This document shows, piece by piece, positions 28,202 to 39,285 of a DNA stretch of 64,000 nt. Location of the stretch: the NCBI GenBank assembly GCA_003565775.1, contig PXAT01000112.1:1-64000 (forward strand), written 5' to 3'. Numbering within the stretch: position 1 is the first letter of the stretch; every line of letters begins with the position of its first letter. The notes under the pieces are model-generated. The model made no database searches and had not been told where the DNA came from. It saw only the letters and a list, made by a program, of their open reading frames with translations. The DNA is from Ectothiorhodospiraceae bacterium. GTDB taxonomy: Bacteria; Pseudomonadota; Gammaproteobacteria; Nitrococcales; Aquisalimonadaceae. Made by a program: the position numbers and the translations under genes.

Positions 28202-29023
28202 TCAGACCGCAGCGGTCACTTCGGCGTCCATCGCCGAACGCATGGACGCCAGCAGCCCGGTTACCTTGCTCAGGACCGCCGCATCATCGTCGGCATTCTC
28301 CTGGATCTGACGCACCAGTGCACTGCCAACCACGATGGCGTCCGCCGCCTGACTCATCTGCGCCGCCTTTTCCGCCGTACTGATGCCGAAGCCGACGCCC
28401 ACCGGCAGGCCCGTCATCTGATTCAGACGGTCGACCCGCGCCGCAACGGCGCCGATATCCAGCGAATCGGAGCCGGTTACGCCCTTGAGCGACACGTAAT
28501 AGATGAAGCCGCGGGCATGATCACAGATCACCTGCATGCGCGCCTCCGTCGTGGTCGGCGCAATCAGGAAGATCGGGTCGAGGCCTGCTCCGGCCAGGCA
28601 TTCGCTGAGATCGCCCATCTCCTCCGGCGGCATATCAACGGTGAGTACTCCGTCGACTCCGGCTTCGGCCGCGGCCTCGGCGAACCGGGGATAGCCCATG
28701 ACCTCGATCGGGTTCATGTACCCCATGAGCACGACCGGCGTCTCGCTGTCGGTCTCGCGGAATTCACGCACCATGTTGAGCACGTCACGAATGCTGGTGC
28801 CATGCGCCAGCGACCGTTCGCAGGCCAGCTGGATCACCGGACCGTCACCGATCGGATCGGAGAACGGCACGCCGAGCTCGACGATATCCGCGCCGGCCTC
28901 CACCAGGCCGTGCATCAGTCGCACGGTCAGGCCCGGGTTGGGATCACCGGCGGTGACGTACGGGATCAGGGCCCGGCGCCCTTGCGCCTTCAATGCCTCG
29001 AAGCGGGCCTCGATGCGGCTCAT
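28202..29023 (-). CDS. trpA: Tryptophan synthase alpha chain
   Basis: Cleaves indole-3-glycerol phosphate to indole, passed to TrpB. The 273-aa protein has [11 protein letters not shown], the catalytic glutamate in [18 protein letters not shown], the catalytic aspartate in [14 protein letters not shown], and the phosphate-binding GVGFGIST. Overlaps trpB by 4 bp. Confidence 0.97.
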   Translation of the reverse strand: MSRIEARFEALKAQGRRALIPYVTAGDPNPGLTVRLMHGLVEAGADIVELGVPFSDPIGDGPVIQLACERSLAHGTSIRDVLNMVREFRETDSETPVVLMGYMNPIEVMGYPRFAEAAAEAGVDGVLTVDMPPEEMGDLSECLAGAGLDPIFLIAPTTTEARMQVICDHARGFIYYVSLKGVTGSDSLDIGAVAARVDRLNQMTGLPVGVGFGISTAEKAAQMSQAADAIVVGSALVRQIQENADDDAAVLSKVTGLLASMRSAMDAEVTAAV

Positions 29024-30231
29024 AGCGTAATTCCCTCATGATTGGCGACGGTCTGCAGATCCTTGTCCCCGCGACCGGACAGATTGACCACGATGATCTT
29101 GTCCGGGCCCAGCTCCTTCGCCAACGTCTCGGCGCGGGCCAGAGCATGCGCCGTTTCCAGCGCCGGAATGATGCCCTCGGTGCGGGTGACCGCGTGGAAG
29201 CCCTGCATCGCCTCTTCATCGGTCACCGAGCAGTAAACCGCACGCTTGAGGTCCTTGAGCCACGCGTGTTCCGGCCCGACGCCCGGATAATCCAGGCCGG
29301 CGGAGATGGAATGGGTACCGATGATCTGACCCCATTCGTCTTCCATCAGGTAGGTGCGATTGCCGTGCAAAACCCCCGGCTTGCCGGCGCACAGGGGTGC
29401 CGCATGCTGGCCACTGGCAATGCCGCTGCCACCGGCCTCGACGCCGTGCATCTGTACCGACGCGTCGTTCAGGAAAGGGTGAAACAGGCCGATGGCGTTC
29501 GATCCGCCGCCGACGCAGGCGACCAGGGCATCGGGCAGACGCCCCTCCTGCTCGAGGATCTGTTCACGGGTCTCGCGCCCGATGATGGTCTGGAAATCAC
29601 GCACCATCAGCGGATAGGGATGCGGGCCGGCCACGGTGCCGATGATGTAGAAGGTGTCATCCACGTTCGTGACCCAGTCACGCATGGCCTCGTTCAGCGC
29701 ATCCTTGAGCGTACGCGTGCCGGATGTCACCGGTACGACCTTCGCGCCCAGCAGCCGCATCCGGAACACGTTCGGCGACTGGCGCTGGATATCGTCGGCG
29801 CCCATGTAGACGACGCAGTCCATGCCCAGCCGCGCGGCCACGGTGGCGGTCGCCACCCCGTGCTGCCCGGCACCGGTCTCGGCGATGACCCGCTGCTTGC
29901 CCATGCGCTTGGCCAGCAGCGCCTGCCCCAGGGCATTGTTGATCTTGTGGGCGCCGGTGTGATTGAGGTCTTCGCGCTTGAGATAGATGCGCGCGCCACC
30001 GATCTTCTTGCTCCAGCGCTCGGCGAAGTACAGCGGCGACGGCCGACCCACGAATTGCGTGGCATCGTTGTCGAACTCGCGCAGAAACTCGGGATCATTC
30101 CGATAACGCAGATAGGCCTCGGACAATTCGGCGAGCGGCGCCATCAGGGTTTCGGGGACGAACCGGCCGCCATAAGTGCCGAAATGACCGTCAACATCCG
30201 GGAACTGGCTGTAATCGACTGTCATCTGCAT
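29020..30231 (-). CDS. trpB: Tryptophan synthase beta chain
   Basis: PLP enzyme condensing indole with serine. About 403 aa, with the PLP lysine motif GAHKIN ([13 protein letters not shown]), the [10 protein letters not shown] loop, and the phosphate-binding GGGSNAIG. Start is either the ATG at 30231, 4 bp after the trpF stop, or 30225 two codons on; the spacing to the weak GAAG signal is better for the latter, so this is uncertain by two residues. Confidence 0.96.
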   Translation of the reverse strand: MQMTVDYSQFPDVDGHFGTYGGRFVPETLMAPLAELSEAYLRYRNDPEFLREFDNDATQFVGRPSPLYFAERWSKKIGGARIYLKREDLNHTGAHKINNALGQALLAKRMGKQRVIAETGAGQHGVATATVAARLGMDCVVYMGADDIQRQSPNVFRMRLLGAKVVPVTSGTRTLKDALNEAMRDWVTNVDDTFYIIGTVAGPHPYPLMVRDFQTIIGRETREQILEQEGRLPDALVACVGGGSNAIGLFHPFLNDASVQMHGVEAGGSGIASGQHAAPLCAGKPGVLHGNRTYLMEDEWGQIIGTHSISAGLDYPGVGPEHAWLKDLKRAVYCSVTDEEAMQGFHAVTRTEGIIPALETAHALARAETLAKELGPDKIIVVNLSGRGDKDLQTVANHEGITL

Positions 30232-30235
30232 GTCT

Positions 30236-30865
30236 TCAACTGTCTTCGCCACGACGCACCTCGTTGACAAACCTGAGTACCTTGTCGGGACACTTCCGCC
30301 CCGGCTCTCGTTCCACCCCACTGCTGACATCCACGGCAAAAGGCCGGCACTGCCGCACCGCCCGCGCCACGTTGTCACAACGCAGACCGCCGGCCAGGAT
30401 CAGCGCCCTGGGATAGGCTTGCGGAAAACTGTCCCAGTCGAACACCCGTCCGCTGCCGCCCTGTTCGCCCGGCGCATGACTGTCAAGCAGAAACCCGGCC
30501 GCCCGGGCATGTTTCGTGACCTCACCGTCCAGATCGGCCTCGGCGCCGGCCATGGCCAGCGCCTTGATATAACGTCGCCCGAATTGCTCGCAGAAGGCGG
30601 GCGATTCGGTGCCATGAAACTGCAACTGATCGACCGGAAGGCGGTCCAGCACCTGCCGTACGGCATCGGCATCGGGATCCAGGAAGAGCGCCACCACCGT
30701 CACGAACGGCGGCACGGCATCGATCACCGCCGCGGCGCGATCCAGATCGACGCTGCGCGGACTGGCCGGATGGAATACCAGTCCAATAGCATCGACACCG
30801 GCGGAAGCTATCTGTTGCGCATCCGCCGGGTCGGTAACCCCGCAAATCTTGATTCGAGTGCGCAC
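30236..30865 (-). CDS. trpF: Phosphoribosylanthranilate isomerase
   Basis: Third step of tryptophan synthesis. The 209-aa TIM barrel begins [11 protein letters not shown] with the catalytic cysteine, and continues with [21 protein letters not shown], and the catalytic aspartate in [12 protein letters not shown] start at 30865 is chosen for GGAG upstream and because family members begin just before KICG; the frame stays open to 30922. Confidence 0.94.
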   Translation of the reverse strand: MRTRIKICGVTDPADAQQIASAGVDAIGLVFHPASPRSVDLDRAAAVIDAVPPFVTVVALFLDPDADAVRQVLDRLPVDQLQFHGTESPAFCEQFGRRYIKALAMAGAEADLDGEVTKHARAAGFLLDSHAPGEQGGSGRVFDWDSFPQAYPRALILAGGLRCDNVARAVRQCRPFAVDVSSGVEREPGRKCPDKVLRFVNEVRRGEDS

Positions 30866-30896
30866 GCCGGCGGCTCCTGCCCGAGGGGCAACGATA

Positions 30897-31715
30897 CTAA
30901 CCCGCACCCTGTGGCGACGCAAAAACCGGCGGCGCGGGCGGCTCCGGCAGCCCGAAACGCTGCGGATAGGCCACCGACACCATGTACAGACCGTCAGCCG
31001 GCGCGGTTATCCCGCCAGCCCTCCGGTCACGGGCCGCCAGCACCTCGGCCGCCCAGTCGATCTCCGCCTCACCGGCACCGATCGCCATCAACACCCCGGC
31101 GATGTTGCGAACCATGTGATGCAGAAAGGCGTTGGCGGTGATGTCGAGATAGACGAACGGACCGTCAGCGACGACATCCAGTCGTGTGACGCAGCGCCGC
31201 GCATGCCGGGCCTGACAGGCGATGGCCCGGTAGGACGTGAAGTCATGCTCGCCGAGCAGGGCCCGGGCGGCGGTCTGCATGCGCGCCGCGTCCAGTGCTT
31301 TCCAGGTCCAGGCAACCCGTCCGTGGAACAGGCCCGGGCGTGTCTGACGGCAGAGAATCGCGTACCGGTAACTGCGTGCCGTGGCGGCGAACCGTGCATC
31401 GAAATCCTCAGCGACCGGTTGCACCCAGGTCAGCGCCACATCGTTCGGGAGATTGGACGTGACGCCGCGCAGCCAGCTGTAGGGATCGCGCGGCGACGGG
31501 CTGTCGAAATGCACCACCTGGCCGAGGGCATGCACGCCGGCGTCAGTGCGTCCGGCACAGGTCACGGCAACCGGATGATCTGCCACCCTGGAGATGGCCT
31601 TTTCAACGGTTTCCTGAACCGATGGTGCATGCCGTTGACTCTGCCAACCCGCATAACGCCGACCATCGTATTCGACACCGAGGGCTAGGCGCACAGCATG
31701 GATCCCGCTCGCCAT
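30897..31715 (-). CDS. truA: tRNA pseudouridine synthase A
   Basis: Makes pseudouridines 38-40 in the tRNA anticodon arm. The 272-aa protein has VEYDGRRYAGWQ, the catalytic aspartate in CAGRTDAGVHALGQ (about residue 66), and FLHHMVRNIAG. Start at 31715; the upstream extension overlapping fimV is not family-like. Sits between fimV and trpF, as in Pseudomonas. Confidence 0.95.
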   Translation of the reverse strand: MASGIHAVRLALGVEYDGRRYAGWQSQRHAPSVQETVEKAISRVADHPVAVTCAGRTDAGVHALGQVVHFDSPSPRDPYSWLRGVTSNLPNDVALTWVQPVAEDFDARFAATARSYRYAILCRQTRPGLFHGRVAWTWKALDAARMQTAARALLGEHDFTSYRAIACQARHARRCVTRLDVVADGPFVYLDITANAFLHHMVRNIAGVLMAIGAGEAEIDWAAEVLAARDRRAGGITAPADGLYMVSVAYPQRFGLPEPPAPPVFASPQGAG

Positions 31716-31746
31716 GCGCTCACCGCAACGCGACGTCCGCTCGCGC

Positions 31747-34386
31747 TCACGATTCGCCCGAGGTCTGCTCCAACAGTGTCTGCGCCCGCGCCTTCTGCGC
31801 ATCACTGCCCTCGTCCATGACTTCTTCCAGCAGAGCCTTCGCTCCCTCACTGTCTCCCATGTCGATGTAGGCCTGCGCCAGATCCAGCTTGGTATCGCTC
31901 TCGCTCAGCAGGCCCTCATCGGCATCAGCGGTCGGATCGCCGGCATCCGCATCGGACGCATCATCGAGTGGCAGCACGTCATCACTGGCATCCGCATCGC
32001 CATCATCATCGTCGTGCACCGCGAAATCCAGGCCGAAATCGTCATCCGGATCGTCGCCGGTGGACACCGCCTCATCGGCGTCTGCAGCAGGCGTATCGGT
32101 CTCCATGTCGAGTTCGAAATCCAGTGTCAGGTCGTCGTTGTCCGGCGTCTCCGCGTCGTCAGCCGTTTCCGGCTCCACCGATGCTGGCACCGCAGCCGGC
32201 GGTTCGTCCTCGAGCGGGACCCGGTCCTCGGCACCCGGCACGCCGTCGTCCAGCGGACGATCCGGCTCCTCGTCGAGATCGAAATCCAGATCGCCGACCA
32301 GCTCGTCGTCCACGGACCCGGTGTCCGGCTGCATAGGCTTCGCCACCTCGTCGGCCTCGGGTTCCGGTTCCGGTTGCGCAGCAGCCTCCTCGACCAGCGG
32401 GCTTTCCTCCGGCGCGGACGCCGCCGGCGCTGCGGCGCGGAACATCGGATGTGCCGAGCCGATGCTGGCGGCCAGTGTCACCGCTTCCTGCCAGACCGGA
32501 TCAGCGCGATCAGCCACCTGACGCTTGAGGGTTTCCGCTTCCGCCTCGAACGCCGCCAGATCACCCCCGTGTTCATGCAGACGCAGCAACCGCAGCCGTA
32601 ACTGGACGTTGTCAGGCTCGAGAATCAGGCCGCGATTGATGACTTCCCGCGCGGTGCCGTGGTTGCCGTCCGCCAGGGCCGCATCCGCGGCCTCCAGCGG
32701 CGACCGCGTCACCAGCGCCTCGTCGGCCGCGAACGCGTCGGCACCCTTGCCGGCAGCAGCGCCAACCACCGCCGATGCGGGCAGCGGACTGTGAATTTCC
32801 CGGTATTCGGCCTCTTCCAGCTCTGCCTGCTGACGACGCCGACGCACCACAAGCAGGATCAGCAGAAGCAGCAGTAACAGGGCGGCCCCGCCGATATACT
32901 GCAGACGGGGATCCGCAAGCATGGCCTCGATGCTGGTCTGCTCCGGCTGTGCCACCGGGTCGACCGGCTCGGGACCGGCTTCGGCGCCAGCCGGCGCGGC
33001 CGGCTCCTCGGCTGCCGCCACGACATCATCCTCATCCTCGCGGGGCCGCTCCAAGCTGTCGGCAGCGACCTCGGCGTCGTCGCCGGTGGCGCCATCCCGC
33101 TCCGCGTCGCCCGGCTCGTCCGGCCGGTCCGCGGCAACACCGGGATCCGCAGGCAGATTGACTGCCCGCTCCAGCGCATCCAGCCGCGCCCGCATTTCGT
33201 CGGTCATCTGGCGCAGCTCTTCGTTTTCCGAACGCAGTGCGGCCTCGCTGTCGCGCATCGCGACCAGCTGATCCTGAAGTAACCGGACGTTGTCCTGCGT
33301 CGCCTCGAGATCATCCTCCAGCAGCGCCTGCGTCGCGTCATCGCCGGCCAGATCCGCCGCGCCCCGCAGTTGCAGGCGGCCGTCCGTCAGCTCGTCGTCG
33401 GCGTCGGCCTCCGCTGCCGCAACCTCGGCGTCGTCATCATCGTCGACGGCAGCAACGTCTTCTTCGTCGTCGTCCTCGCCAGCGGCAACGTCTTCGTCGT
33501 CCTCGTCGGCAGTCGCATCGGCATCGTCATCGGCGGCCGCGACCTCCGGCTCGTCGTCCACTGCAGACTCGGCGTCGTCATCACGCACGGCTTCCTCGGC
33601 CACCACGGGCGGTTCCTGAGGCGCCGGCTGACGGCCGCTCTCCCAGGCCTCGGTCTGCTGCACGAACTGGCGACGAGCCTCGGCTTCGGACAGGGCACCA
33701 AGCTCGTCACGATCCGGCACCTGCAGCGTTACTCCGGCGCGCAGGTTGTTGACGTTGCCGTCGCGGAAGGCCTCAGGGTTGGCGCGCAACAGGGCCATCA
33801 TGGTCTGGTGCACTGAAAACCCGGACTCGCGCACGGCGCTGGCAACCTGCCAGGCCGTCTGACCCTGTCGGACCTGATAGGTACCCGGCGCGCTGCGGCG
33901 GGGTTCCGCGGTCGGGGGACGCGACGGTGTCGCGTCGCGCGGCGATGCCTGCTCCGTGGCCGGCGCATCGCGCGGCGCGTCCCGCCGCTCGCTGTAAACG
34001 GGTGGATCCAGAAACAGGGTATATTCGCGCCGCAGGCGGCCGCCCGACCAGCGGATGTCGGCGAGAAAGGCAATGAACGGCTCCCGCACCGGGTCCTCGG
34101 TGCTGACCGCCAGATAAGGTGCACCGGAGCCGCTGGTGACCGTCTCGAAAACCATGCCTGACAGAGCAAAAGGCCGCTCGAGCCCGGCAGCACTGAAGGC
34201 GTCGTCGGAGGCCAGCTCCGCGCGTAGCGAATCCAGCTCCTCCGCATCCGCTCGCAGCGGGATCCGCGCATCCAGCGGTTCATTCAACGCCGAACGGACT
34301 TCGATCGGACCCAGACCGAGCGCCATGGCCAGGGATGGGAAGAGGAGAATCAGGCCTGCAAGCCCGAAAAGCAGTCGCTGCGCCAT
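31747..34386 (-). CDS. fimV: FimV-like polar hub protein
   Basis: Inner-membrane protein organising cell-pole functions such as type IV pili and twitching. The 879-aa protein has a signal/anchor start, a conserved periplasmic domain (GLGPIEVRSALNEPLDARIPL), a LysM-type peptidoglycan-binding domain (about residues 170-225), a very acidic Asp/Glu/Ala linker, a coiled coil, one membrane helix (GGAALLLLLLLILLVV, around residue 500), a cytoplasmic acidic region, and a FimV C-terminal TPR-like motif (LAQAYIDMGDSEGAKALLEEV). Start at 34386 has AAAGGGA; an ATG at 34410 is possible. Confidence 0.93.
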   Translation of the reverse strand: MAQRLLFGLAGLILLFPSLAMALGLGPIEVRSALNEPLDARIPLRADAEELDSLRAELASDDAFSAAGLERPFALSGMVFETVTSGSGAPYLAVSTEDPVREPFIAFLADIRWSGGRLRREYTLFLDPPVYSERRDAPRDAPATEQASPRDATPSRPPTAEPRRSAPGTYQVRQGQTAWQVASAVRESGFSVHQTMMALLRANPEAFRDGNVNNLRAGVTLQVPDRDELGALSEAEARRQFVQQTEAWESGRQPAPQEPPVVAEEAVRDDDAESAVDDEPEVAAADDDADATADEDDEDVAAGEDDDEEDVAAVDDDDDAEVAAAEADADDELTDGRLQLRGAADLAGDDATQALLEDDLEATQDNVRLLQDQLVAMRDSEAALRSENEELRQMTDEMRARLDALERAVNLPADPGVAADRPDEPGDAERDGATGDDAEVAADSLERPREDEDDVVAAAEEPAAPAGAEAGPEPVDPVAQPEQTSIEAMLADPRLQYIGGAALLLLLLLILLVVRRRRQQAELEEAEYREIHSPLPASAVVGAAAGKGADAFAADEALVTRSPLEAADAALADGNHGTAREVINRGLILEPDNVQLRLRLLRLHEHGGDLAAFEAEAETLKRQVADRADPVWQEAVTLAASIGSAHPMFRAAAPAASAPEESPLVEEAAAQPEPEPEADEVAKPMQPDTGSVDDELVGDLDFDLDEEPDRPLDDGVPGAEDRVPLEDEPPAAVPASVEPETADDAETPDNDDLTLDFELDMETDTPAADADEAVSTGDDPDDDFGLDFAVHDDDDGDADASDDVLPLDDASDADAGDPTADADEGLLSESDTKLDLAQAYIDMGDSEGAKALLEEVMDEGSDAQKARAQTLLEQTSGES

Positions 34387-34670
34387 CAGTGTCCCTTTAC
34401 TCTCGATCATTCAAGCGGATTGCCTACAAAACGGCCGCCAGCGGGCCGGTGCGCTCCAGGCGACCGCGGAAACCGTACGCTGCCGTGCAGCGAACAGTGT
34501 GCCGCAACGTTCCGCGACCGCTACCGGATCGGCTCGGACCCCTTTGAGCACCCTACGTCGTCACCACGCGATGGTCTGTGACTCATTCGTCATACTGCCT
34601 CTCCCGGCGATGGTCGAAAGGCACCACGATGGCACCCCCCGGTGACCGCTCCCGCCCGGTTCCGGCGTTC
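34387..34670. other. fimV upstream region with a 10-codon open frame
   Basis: This 284-bp gap between asd and fimV should carry the fimV promoter, which I could not define. On the minus strand, 34561-34593 is a 10-codon frame (MTNESQTIAW then stop) with a strong GGGAGAGG 5 bp before its ATG. It may be a leader peptide or chance; no attenuator-type terminator was recognised between it and fimV. Confidence 0.3.
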
Positions 34671-35780
34671 TCAGACCTCCTGCAGGATCCGCAGCATGCG
34701 GCGCAGCGGCTCTGCCGCACCCCACAGCAGCTGATCGCCGACGGTGAAAGCGGACAGGTATTCCGGCCCCATGGCGAGTTTGCGCAAGCGACCGACCGGA
34801 ATCTGCAAGGTACCGCTGACCGCAGCCGGGGTCAGCGAACGCAGGGTCTCGTCCTTGTCGTTGTCGATGACGCGAACCCAATCATTGGCCGCCGCCAGGC
34901 AATCATTGACCTCGTCCAGCGGTACGTCGCGGTTCAGCTTGATGGTCAGGGCCTGGGCATGCGAACGCATGGCGCCGACGCGCACGCAGAGGCCATCGAT
35001 CGGAATCGGATTGTGGTTCCGCCCGAGAATCTTGTTGCTCTCGACGCCGGCCTTCCACTCCTCCTTGCTCTGGCCGCTGTCCAGCTTCTTGTCGATCCAG
35101 GGCAGCAGGCTGCCGGCGAGCGGGAAACCGAAATGCTCGCTGGGGTAACTGTCATCGCGGATCGCAGCGGTCACCGCGCGATCCAGATCGAGGATCGACG
35201 AGGCTGCATCCATCTGACCGCCGGCAGCGTCATGCAGGTAACCCATTTGCGCAATCAGCTCGCGCATGTTCTGGGCGCCGGCACCGGATGCGGCCTGATA
35301 GGTCATCGGGCTGATCCACTCCACCAGTCCCTGGCGAAACAGGCCGCCTACCGCCAGCAGCATCAGACTGACCGTGCAGTTGCCGCCGACATAGGTCCGG
35401 ACGCCGGCATCCAGGCCCTGATCAATGACGTCGCGATTTACCGGATCCAGCACGATGATGCTGTCCTCCGCCATGCGCAGGGTGGATGCGGCATCGATCC
35501 AGTAACCGTCCCAGCCGCTTTCGCGCAGTGGTTCGTAGACCGAGCTGGTGTAATCACCGCCCTGGCAGGTGAGCACCACATCCATGGCCTTGAGCGCGCC
35601 TAGATCGTTGGCGTCCTGGAGCACACCTGCGCCCTTGCCGACATCCGGTCCGGCCTGACCGGCCTGCGATGTGGAGAAGAACACCGGATCGATGTCACGG
35701 AAATCATTCTCTTCCCGCATGCGTTGCATCAGGACCGAACCGACCATGCCGCGCCATCCGACAATTCCGACCTTTTTCAT
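34671..35780 (-). CDS. asd: Aspartate-semialdehyde dehydrogenase
   Basis: Makes aspartate semialdehyde for Lys, Met, Thr and diaminopimelate. The 369-aa protein has the NADP loop [17 protein letters not shown], the nucleophile cysteine in [11 protein letters not shown], and [14 protein letters not shown]; the family is the Gram-negative (E. coli) type. Start at 35780 follows GGGAGACGACAC. Between leuB (40-bp gap) and fimV. Confidence 0.96.
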   Translation of the reverse strand: MKKVGIVGWRGMVGSVLMQRMREENDFRDIDPVFFSTSQAGQAGPDVGKGAGVLQDANDLGALKAMDVVLTCQGGDYTSSVYEPLRESGWDGYWIDAASTLRMAEDSIIVLDPVNRDVIDQGLDAGVRTYVGGNCTVSLMLLAVGGLFRQGLVEWISPMTYQAASGAGAQNMRELIAQMGYLHDAAGGQMDAASSILDLDRAVTAAIRDDSYPSEHFGFPLAGSLLPWIDKKLDSGQSKEEWKAGVESNKILGRNHNPIPIDGLCVRVGAMRSHAQALTIKLNRDVPLDEVNDCLAAANDWVRVIDNDKDETLRSLTPAAVSGTLQIPVGRLRKLAMGPEYLSAFTVGDQLLWGAAEPLRRMLRILQEV

Positions 35781-35820
35781 GTGTCGTCTCCCTCGTTTTG
35801 ATGTCTTCAAGATCGGCTGT

Positions 35821-36903
35821 TCAGCCGGCATGCAGTGCGTTCACCACCGCGTCGCCCATCTCGACGGTACCGACCAGCCGCGTGTCCGGCGTGTGGATAT
35901 CCGCGGTCCGCAGGCCCTGGTCGAGCACCTGACCGACCGCCGCCTGGATGCGCTCGGCCAATGCCGGTTCGTCCAGCGAATGGCGCAGCATCATCGCCAC
36001 CGAGAGGATCGTGGCCAGCGGATTGGCGATACCCTTTCCGGCGATATCCGGCGCCGAGCCGTGAATCGGCTCGTACATGCCGCGCCCGTCACGGTCCAGC
36101 GAGGCCGACGGCAGCATGCCGATGGAGCCGGTGAGCATCGAGGCGCAATCCGAGAGAATGTCGCCGAACATGTTCTCCGTCACCAGCACATCGAACTGCT
36201 TCGGCGCCCGCACCAGTTGCATCGCGGCGTTATCCACGTACATGTGACTCAGCTCCACATCCGGATAGTCGGCCGCCAGACCGGTCATCACCTCGCGCCA
36301 CAACTCCGTGACTTCCAGCACATTGGCCTTGTCCACCGAGCACAGGCGCTTGTTGCGCCGCCGGGCCGTCTCGAAGGCGAGCCGTCCGATGCGCTCGATC
36401 TCGGATTCGCTGTAAACCAGTGTGTTGTACCCCTGCCGCTCGCCGTTCTCCAGTGTGCGGATACCCCTGGGCTCGCCGAAGTACAGACCACCGGTCAATT
36501 CGCGCACGATCATGATGTCGAGCCCGGAGACCACATCCGGCTTGAGCGCCGAGGCCGCCGCCAGTTGCGGATACAGGATCGCCGGACGCAGATTGCCGAA
36601 CAGTCCCATCTGCGCGCGGATGGCAAGCAGGCCGCGCTCGGGCCGCAACGGCCGATCGAGGCCGTCGTAGGCCGGGCCACCGACCGCACCGAGGAGCACG
36701 GCGTCCGACTCCATCGCCAGGCGCAGCGTCTCGTCGGGCAGCGGCTTGCCGGTGGCATCGTAGGCGGCACCGCCGATCAGCCCATGCTCCAGTTCGGCAT
36801 CCAGACCATGCTCCTGCCGCAGACAATCCAGCACCTTGACAGCCTCGGCGACGATCTCCGGGCCAATGCCGTCACCCGGCAGCACGAGAATCCTTTTACT
36901 CAT
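35821..36903 (-). CDS. leuB: 3-Isopropylmalate dehydrogenase
   Basis: NAD-dependent oxidative decarboxylase of leucine synthesis. The 360-aa protein shows [14 protein letters not shown] at the N-terminus, the substrate/metal region [13 protein letters not shown] (the YxDxxxM pattern), the metal-binding [11 protein letters not shown], and the NAD-binding [18 protein letters not shown]. LeuC/LeuD are not in the window. Downstream of the MFS gene by 35 bp. Confidence 0.97.
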   Translation of the reverse strand: MSKRILVLPGDGIGPEIVAEAVKVLDCLRQEHGLDAELEHGLIGGAAYDATGKPLPDETLRLAMESDAVLLGAVGGPAYDGLDRPLRPERGLLAIRAQMGLFGNLRPAILYPQLAAASALKPDVVSGLDIMIVRELTGGLYFGEPRGIRTLENGERQGYNTLVYSESEIERIGRLAFETARRRNKRLCSVDKANVLEVTELWREVMTGLAADYPDVELSHMYVDNAAMQLVRAPKQFDVLVTENMFGDILSDCASMLTGSIGMLPSASLDRDGRGMYEPIHGSAPDIAGKGIANPLATILSVAMMLRHSLDEPALAERIQAAVGQVLDQGLRTADIHTPDTRLVGTVEMGDAVVNALHAG

Positions 36904-36938
36904 CGATCCACCCCGATTCGATCCTGAAAGGCGCCCGA

Positions 36939-38108
36939 TTATACGGATGCGCTCGCTTTTGTCTCGTTACGCCGAAGCGCGAAATGGGCGCAGAACAGCG
37001 ACAGCAGCGCGGTCATCGCCGCCAGATAGAAGGTCATGCTGCCACCGACCTGGTCCCAGAGCAGGCCTGCCCCGAGACTACCCACCGCCACCCCGGCACC
37101 GAAGGTGATGCTGCTGTAAAGCGCCTGACCGCGACCCTGATTACGGCCGACAAAGAAGCGATTGACCAGGTGAATGCCCACCGCATGGTAGACCCCGAAC
37201 GAAGCCGCATGCAGCGCCTGTGCGCCCAGCAGCACCGGCAGGCTGTCGGGGACCGCGCCGATGAGCACCCAGCGCAGCACGGTGAACTGCACCGCAAGCA
37301 GAAACAGCAGGCGCGGGCCGAACCGCGGCAGCAGTCGGTGCATCAGCAGGAACAGCCCGATCTCGGCAACAACACCGACCGCCCACAGCACGCCGATCAT
37401 GCTGCTCCGGTAACCGTGCGACTCCAGATAGATACTGAAGAAGGCGTAGTAGGGGCCATGGCTCGCCTGCAGCAGAAAGCAGGCGAGCAGGAACCCTGCC
37501 ACTTCGGGTCTGAACAACACCCGCAGAATCGGTTCGGCGCTGCGCGTCTGCCGCTGCTGCCCGGCTTCGGGCGACAACTGGGCGGAGACGAAAAGACCGG
37601 CGAAGGCGAGCAGTATCAGCCAGGGCAGCAGGTCCACGCCGTAGACGTCGATCAGCTCGCCGAAGGCCAGTACCGCAATGATGAAACCGACCGAGCCCCA
37701 CAGGCGGATCCGGCCGTAGGTATGCGCGGCGGAGCCGAGGTGATTCATGGTGTTGGCTTCGAACTGGGGCAGCGCGGCGTTCCAGAAGAAGCTGAACACG
37801 GTCATCACCAGGGCCAGCCACCAGAACTGGTTGCTCACCAGCACCCCGGCAAAACTCATCAGGGCGACCAGCGAACCCAGCCGCACCACCCACATGCGAT
37901 GGCCGCTGCGATCCGCAATCCAGCCCCAGATATTAGGCGCGATAATCTTCGTGCCGTGCAGAATTGCGATCAGCAGACCGATTTCCAGCGCACTGAAGCC
38001 CTGCGCCTTGAGGTACGGCCCCCAGTACGGGGCGAGCCCGCCGAGCACGGCAAAGAAGCACAGGTAGAAGGCCGACAGCCGCCAGTACGGCAAGGGCATC
38101 CCGCTCAT
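36939..38108 (-). CDS. MFS transporter (phenylpropionate-permease-like family)
   Basis: A 389-aa protein with 12 predicted membrane helices, starting [22 protein letters not shown]. It has the HcaT/LacY-like signatures [18 protein letters not shown] and [19 protein letters not shown] (the MFS loop 2-3 motif). Substrate unknown; HcaT-type is by resemblance only. Located between aroC and leuB, all same strand with 35-bp gaps. Confidence 0.85.
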   Translation of the reverse strand: MSGMPLPYWRLSAFYLCFFAVLGGLAPYWGPYLKAQGFSALEIGLLIAILHGTKIIAPNIWGWIADRSGHRMWVVRLGSLVALMSFAGVLVSNQFWWLALVMTVFSFFWNAALPQFEANTMNHLGSAAHTYGRIRLWGSVGFIIAVLAFGELIDVYGVDLLPWLILLAFAGLFVSAQLSPEAGQQRQTRSAEPILRVLFRPEVAGFLLACFLLQASHGPYYAFFSIYLESHGYRSSMIGVLWAVGVVAEIGLFLLMHRLLPRFGPRLLFLLAVQFTVLRWVLIGAVPDSLPVLLGAQALHAASFGVYHAVGIHLVNRFFVGRNQGRGQALYSSITFGAGVAVGSLGAGLLWDQVGGSMTFYLAAMTALLSLFCAHFALRRNETKASASV

Positions 38109-38143
38109 CAGGGCTCCCGGTGGAAGAGAAATTGGTGGCGGCT

Positions 38144-39238
38144 TCAGCCGCCCGGGATCAGCGGCGCCGTGGCATGCACATCCATGTTCTGGGCACGATG
38201 GCGTAAGGCATGGTCCATCAGCACCAGGGCCAGCATCGATTCGGCGATGGGCACGGCGCGGATGCCGACACAGGGGTCATGCCGGCCCTTGGTCACGATC
38301 TCCACCGGTTCGCCGTTGCTCGACACGGAACGACCCGGCGTGACGATGCTGGAGGTGGCCTTGAGCGCCATGCTCACACGCAGCGGCTGGCCGGTGGAGA
38401 TACCGCCCAGCACGCCGCCGGCATTGTTGCTGAGGAAGCCCTCGGGGGTGATCTCGTCGCGATGCTCGCTGCCCCGCTGCTCCACCGATGCGAATCCGGC
38501 ACCGATCTCCACACCCTTGACCGCGTTGATGCTCATCATGGCGTGGGCCAGATCGGCATCGAGTCGGTCGAACACGGGTTCGCCCCAGCCCGGCGGGCAG
38601 CCTTCGGCAATCACGTCGACCCGCGCGCCAACCGAATCCAGGTCGCGCCGCAGTTGCGTCATGTATGCCTCGAGTTCGGGGATCCGCTCCGGATCGGCAC
38701 AGAAGAACGGATTCTGCTCCACCGCGTCCCAGTCCTTCAGCGCCAGCGGGATCGGGCCGAGTTGACTGAGGTGGGCGCGGATCCGCACGCCGTAGCGCTC
38801 TGCCAGGTATTTGCGCGCGATGCCGGCGGCGGCGACACGCATCGCCGTCTCGCGGGCCGACGAGCGGCCGCCACCACGGTAGTCGCGGAAACCGTACTTG
38901 TGGTCATAGGTGTAATCGGCATGCCCGGGGCGGTACTGCTGGCTGATCGCGCCATAGTCGCGCGAACGCTGATCGGTGTTCTCGATCAGCAGACCGATCG
39001 GCGTGCCGGTGGTGCGCCCCTCGAAGACGCCGGACAGAATACGTACCTGATCCGGCTCCTTCCGCTGAGTCGTGAACTTCGAGCTGCCGGGGCGACGGCG
39101 ATCCAGGTCCCGTTGCAGGTCGGCTTCGGCGAGCTCCAGCCCCGGCGGGCAGCCGTCGACCACGGCGCCCAGCGCCGGACCATGGCTCTCGCCGAAGGTG
39201 GTGACGGTAAACAGTTTGCCAAAGGTATTACCAGACAT
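38144..39238 (-). CDS. aroC: Chorismate synthase
   Basis: Last step of the shikimate pathway, needing reduced FMN. The 364-aa protein has the three signatures [35 protein letters not shown]-type ([15 protein letters not shown]), and GHDPCV-type [15 protein letters not shown]. Typical position after prmB. Confidence 0.97.
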   Translation of the reverse strand: MSGNTFGKLFTVTTFGESHGPALGAVVDGCPPGLELAEADLQRDLDRRRPGSSKFTTQRKEPDQVRILSGVFEGRTTGTPIGLLIENTDQRSRDYGAISQQYRPGHADYTYDHKYGFRDYRGGGRSSARETAMRVAAAGIARKYLAERYGVRIRAHLSQLGPIPLALKDWDAVEQNPFFCADPERIPELEAYMTQLRRDLDSVGARVDVIAEGCPPGWGEPVFDRLDADLAHAMMSINAVKGVEIGAGFASVEQRGSEHRDEITPEGFLSNNAGGVLGGISTGQPLRVSMALKATSSIVTPGRSVSSNGEPVEIVTKGRHDPCVGIRAVPIAESMLALVLMDHALRHRAQNMDVHATAPLIPGG

Positions 39239-39258
39239 GAGCGATCCGTCTTTTCAGG

Positions 39259-39285
39259 TTCAGGGGAATACTTCAGTGTTCCCTA
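39259..39285. repeat. Solo end of the dispersed palindromic element at prmB stop
   Basis: On the minus strand: TAG GGAACACTGAAGTATTCCC, which matches the terminal end of copies A and B (GGAAACACTGATCTATTCCC) with one deletion and a few substitutions. The TAG is the prmB stop codon. The internal arms are absent. Confidence 0.65.
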
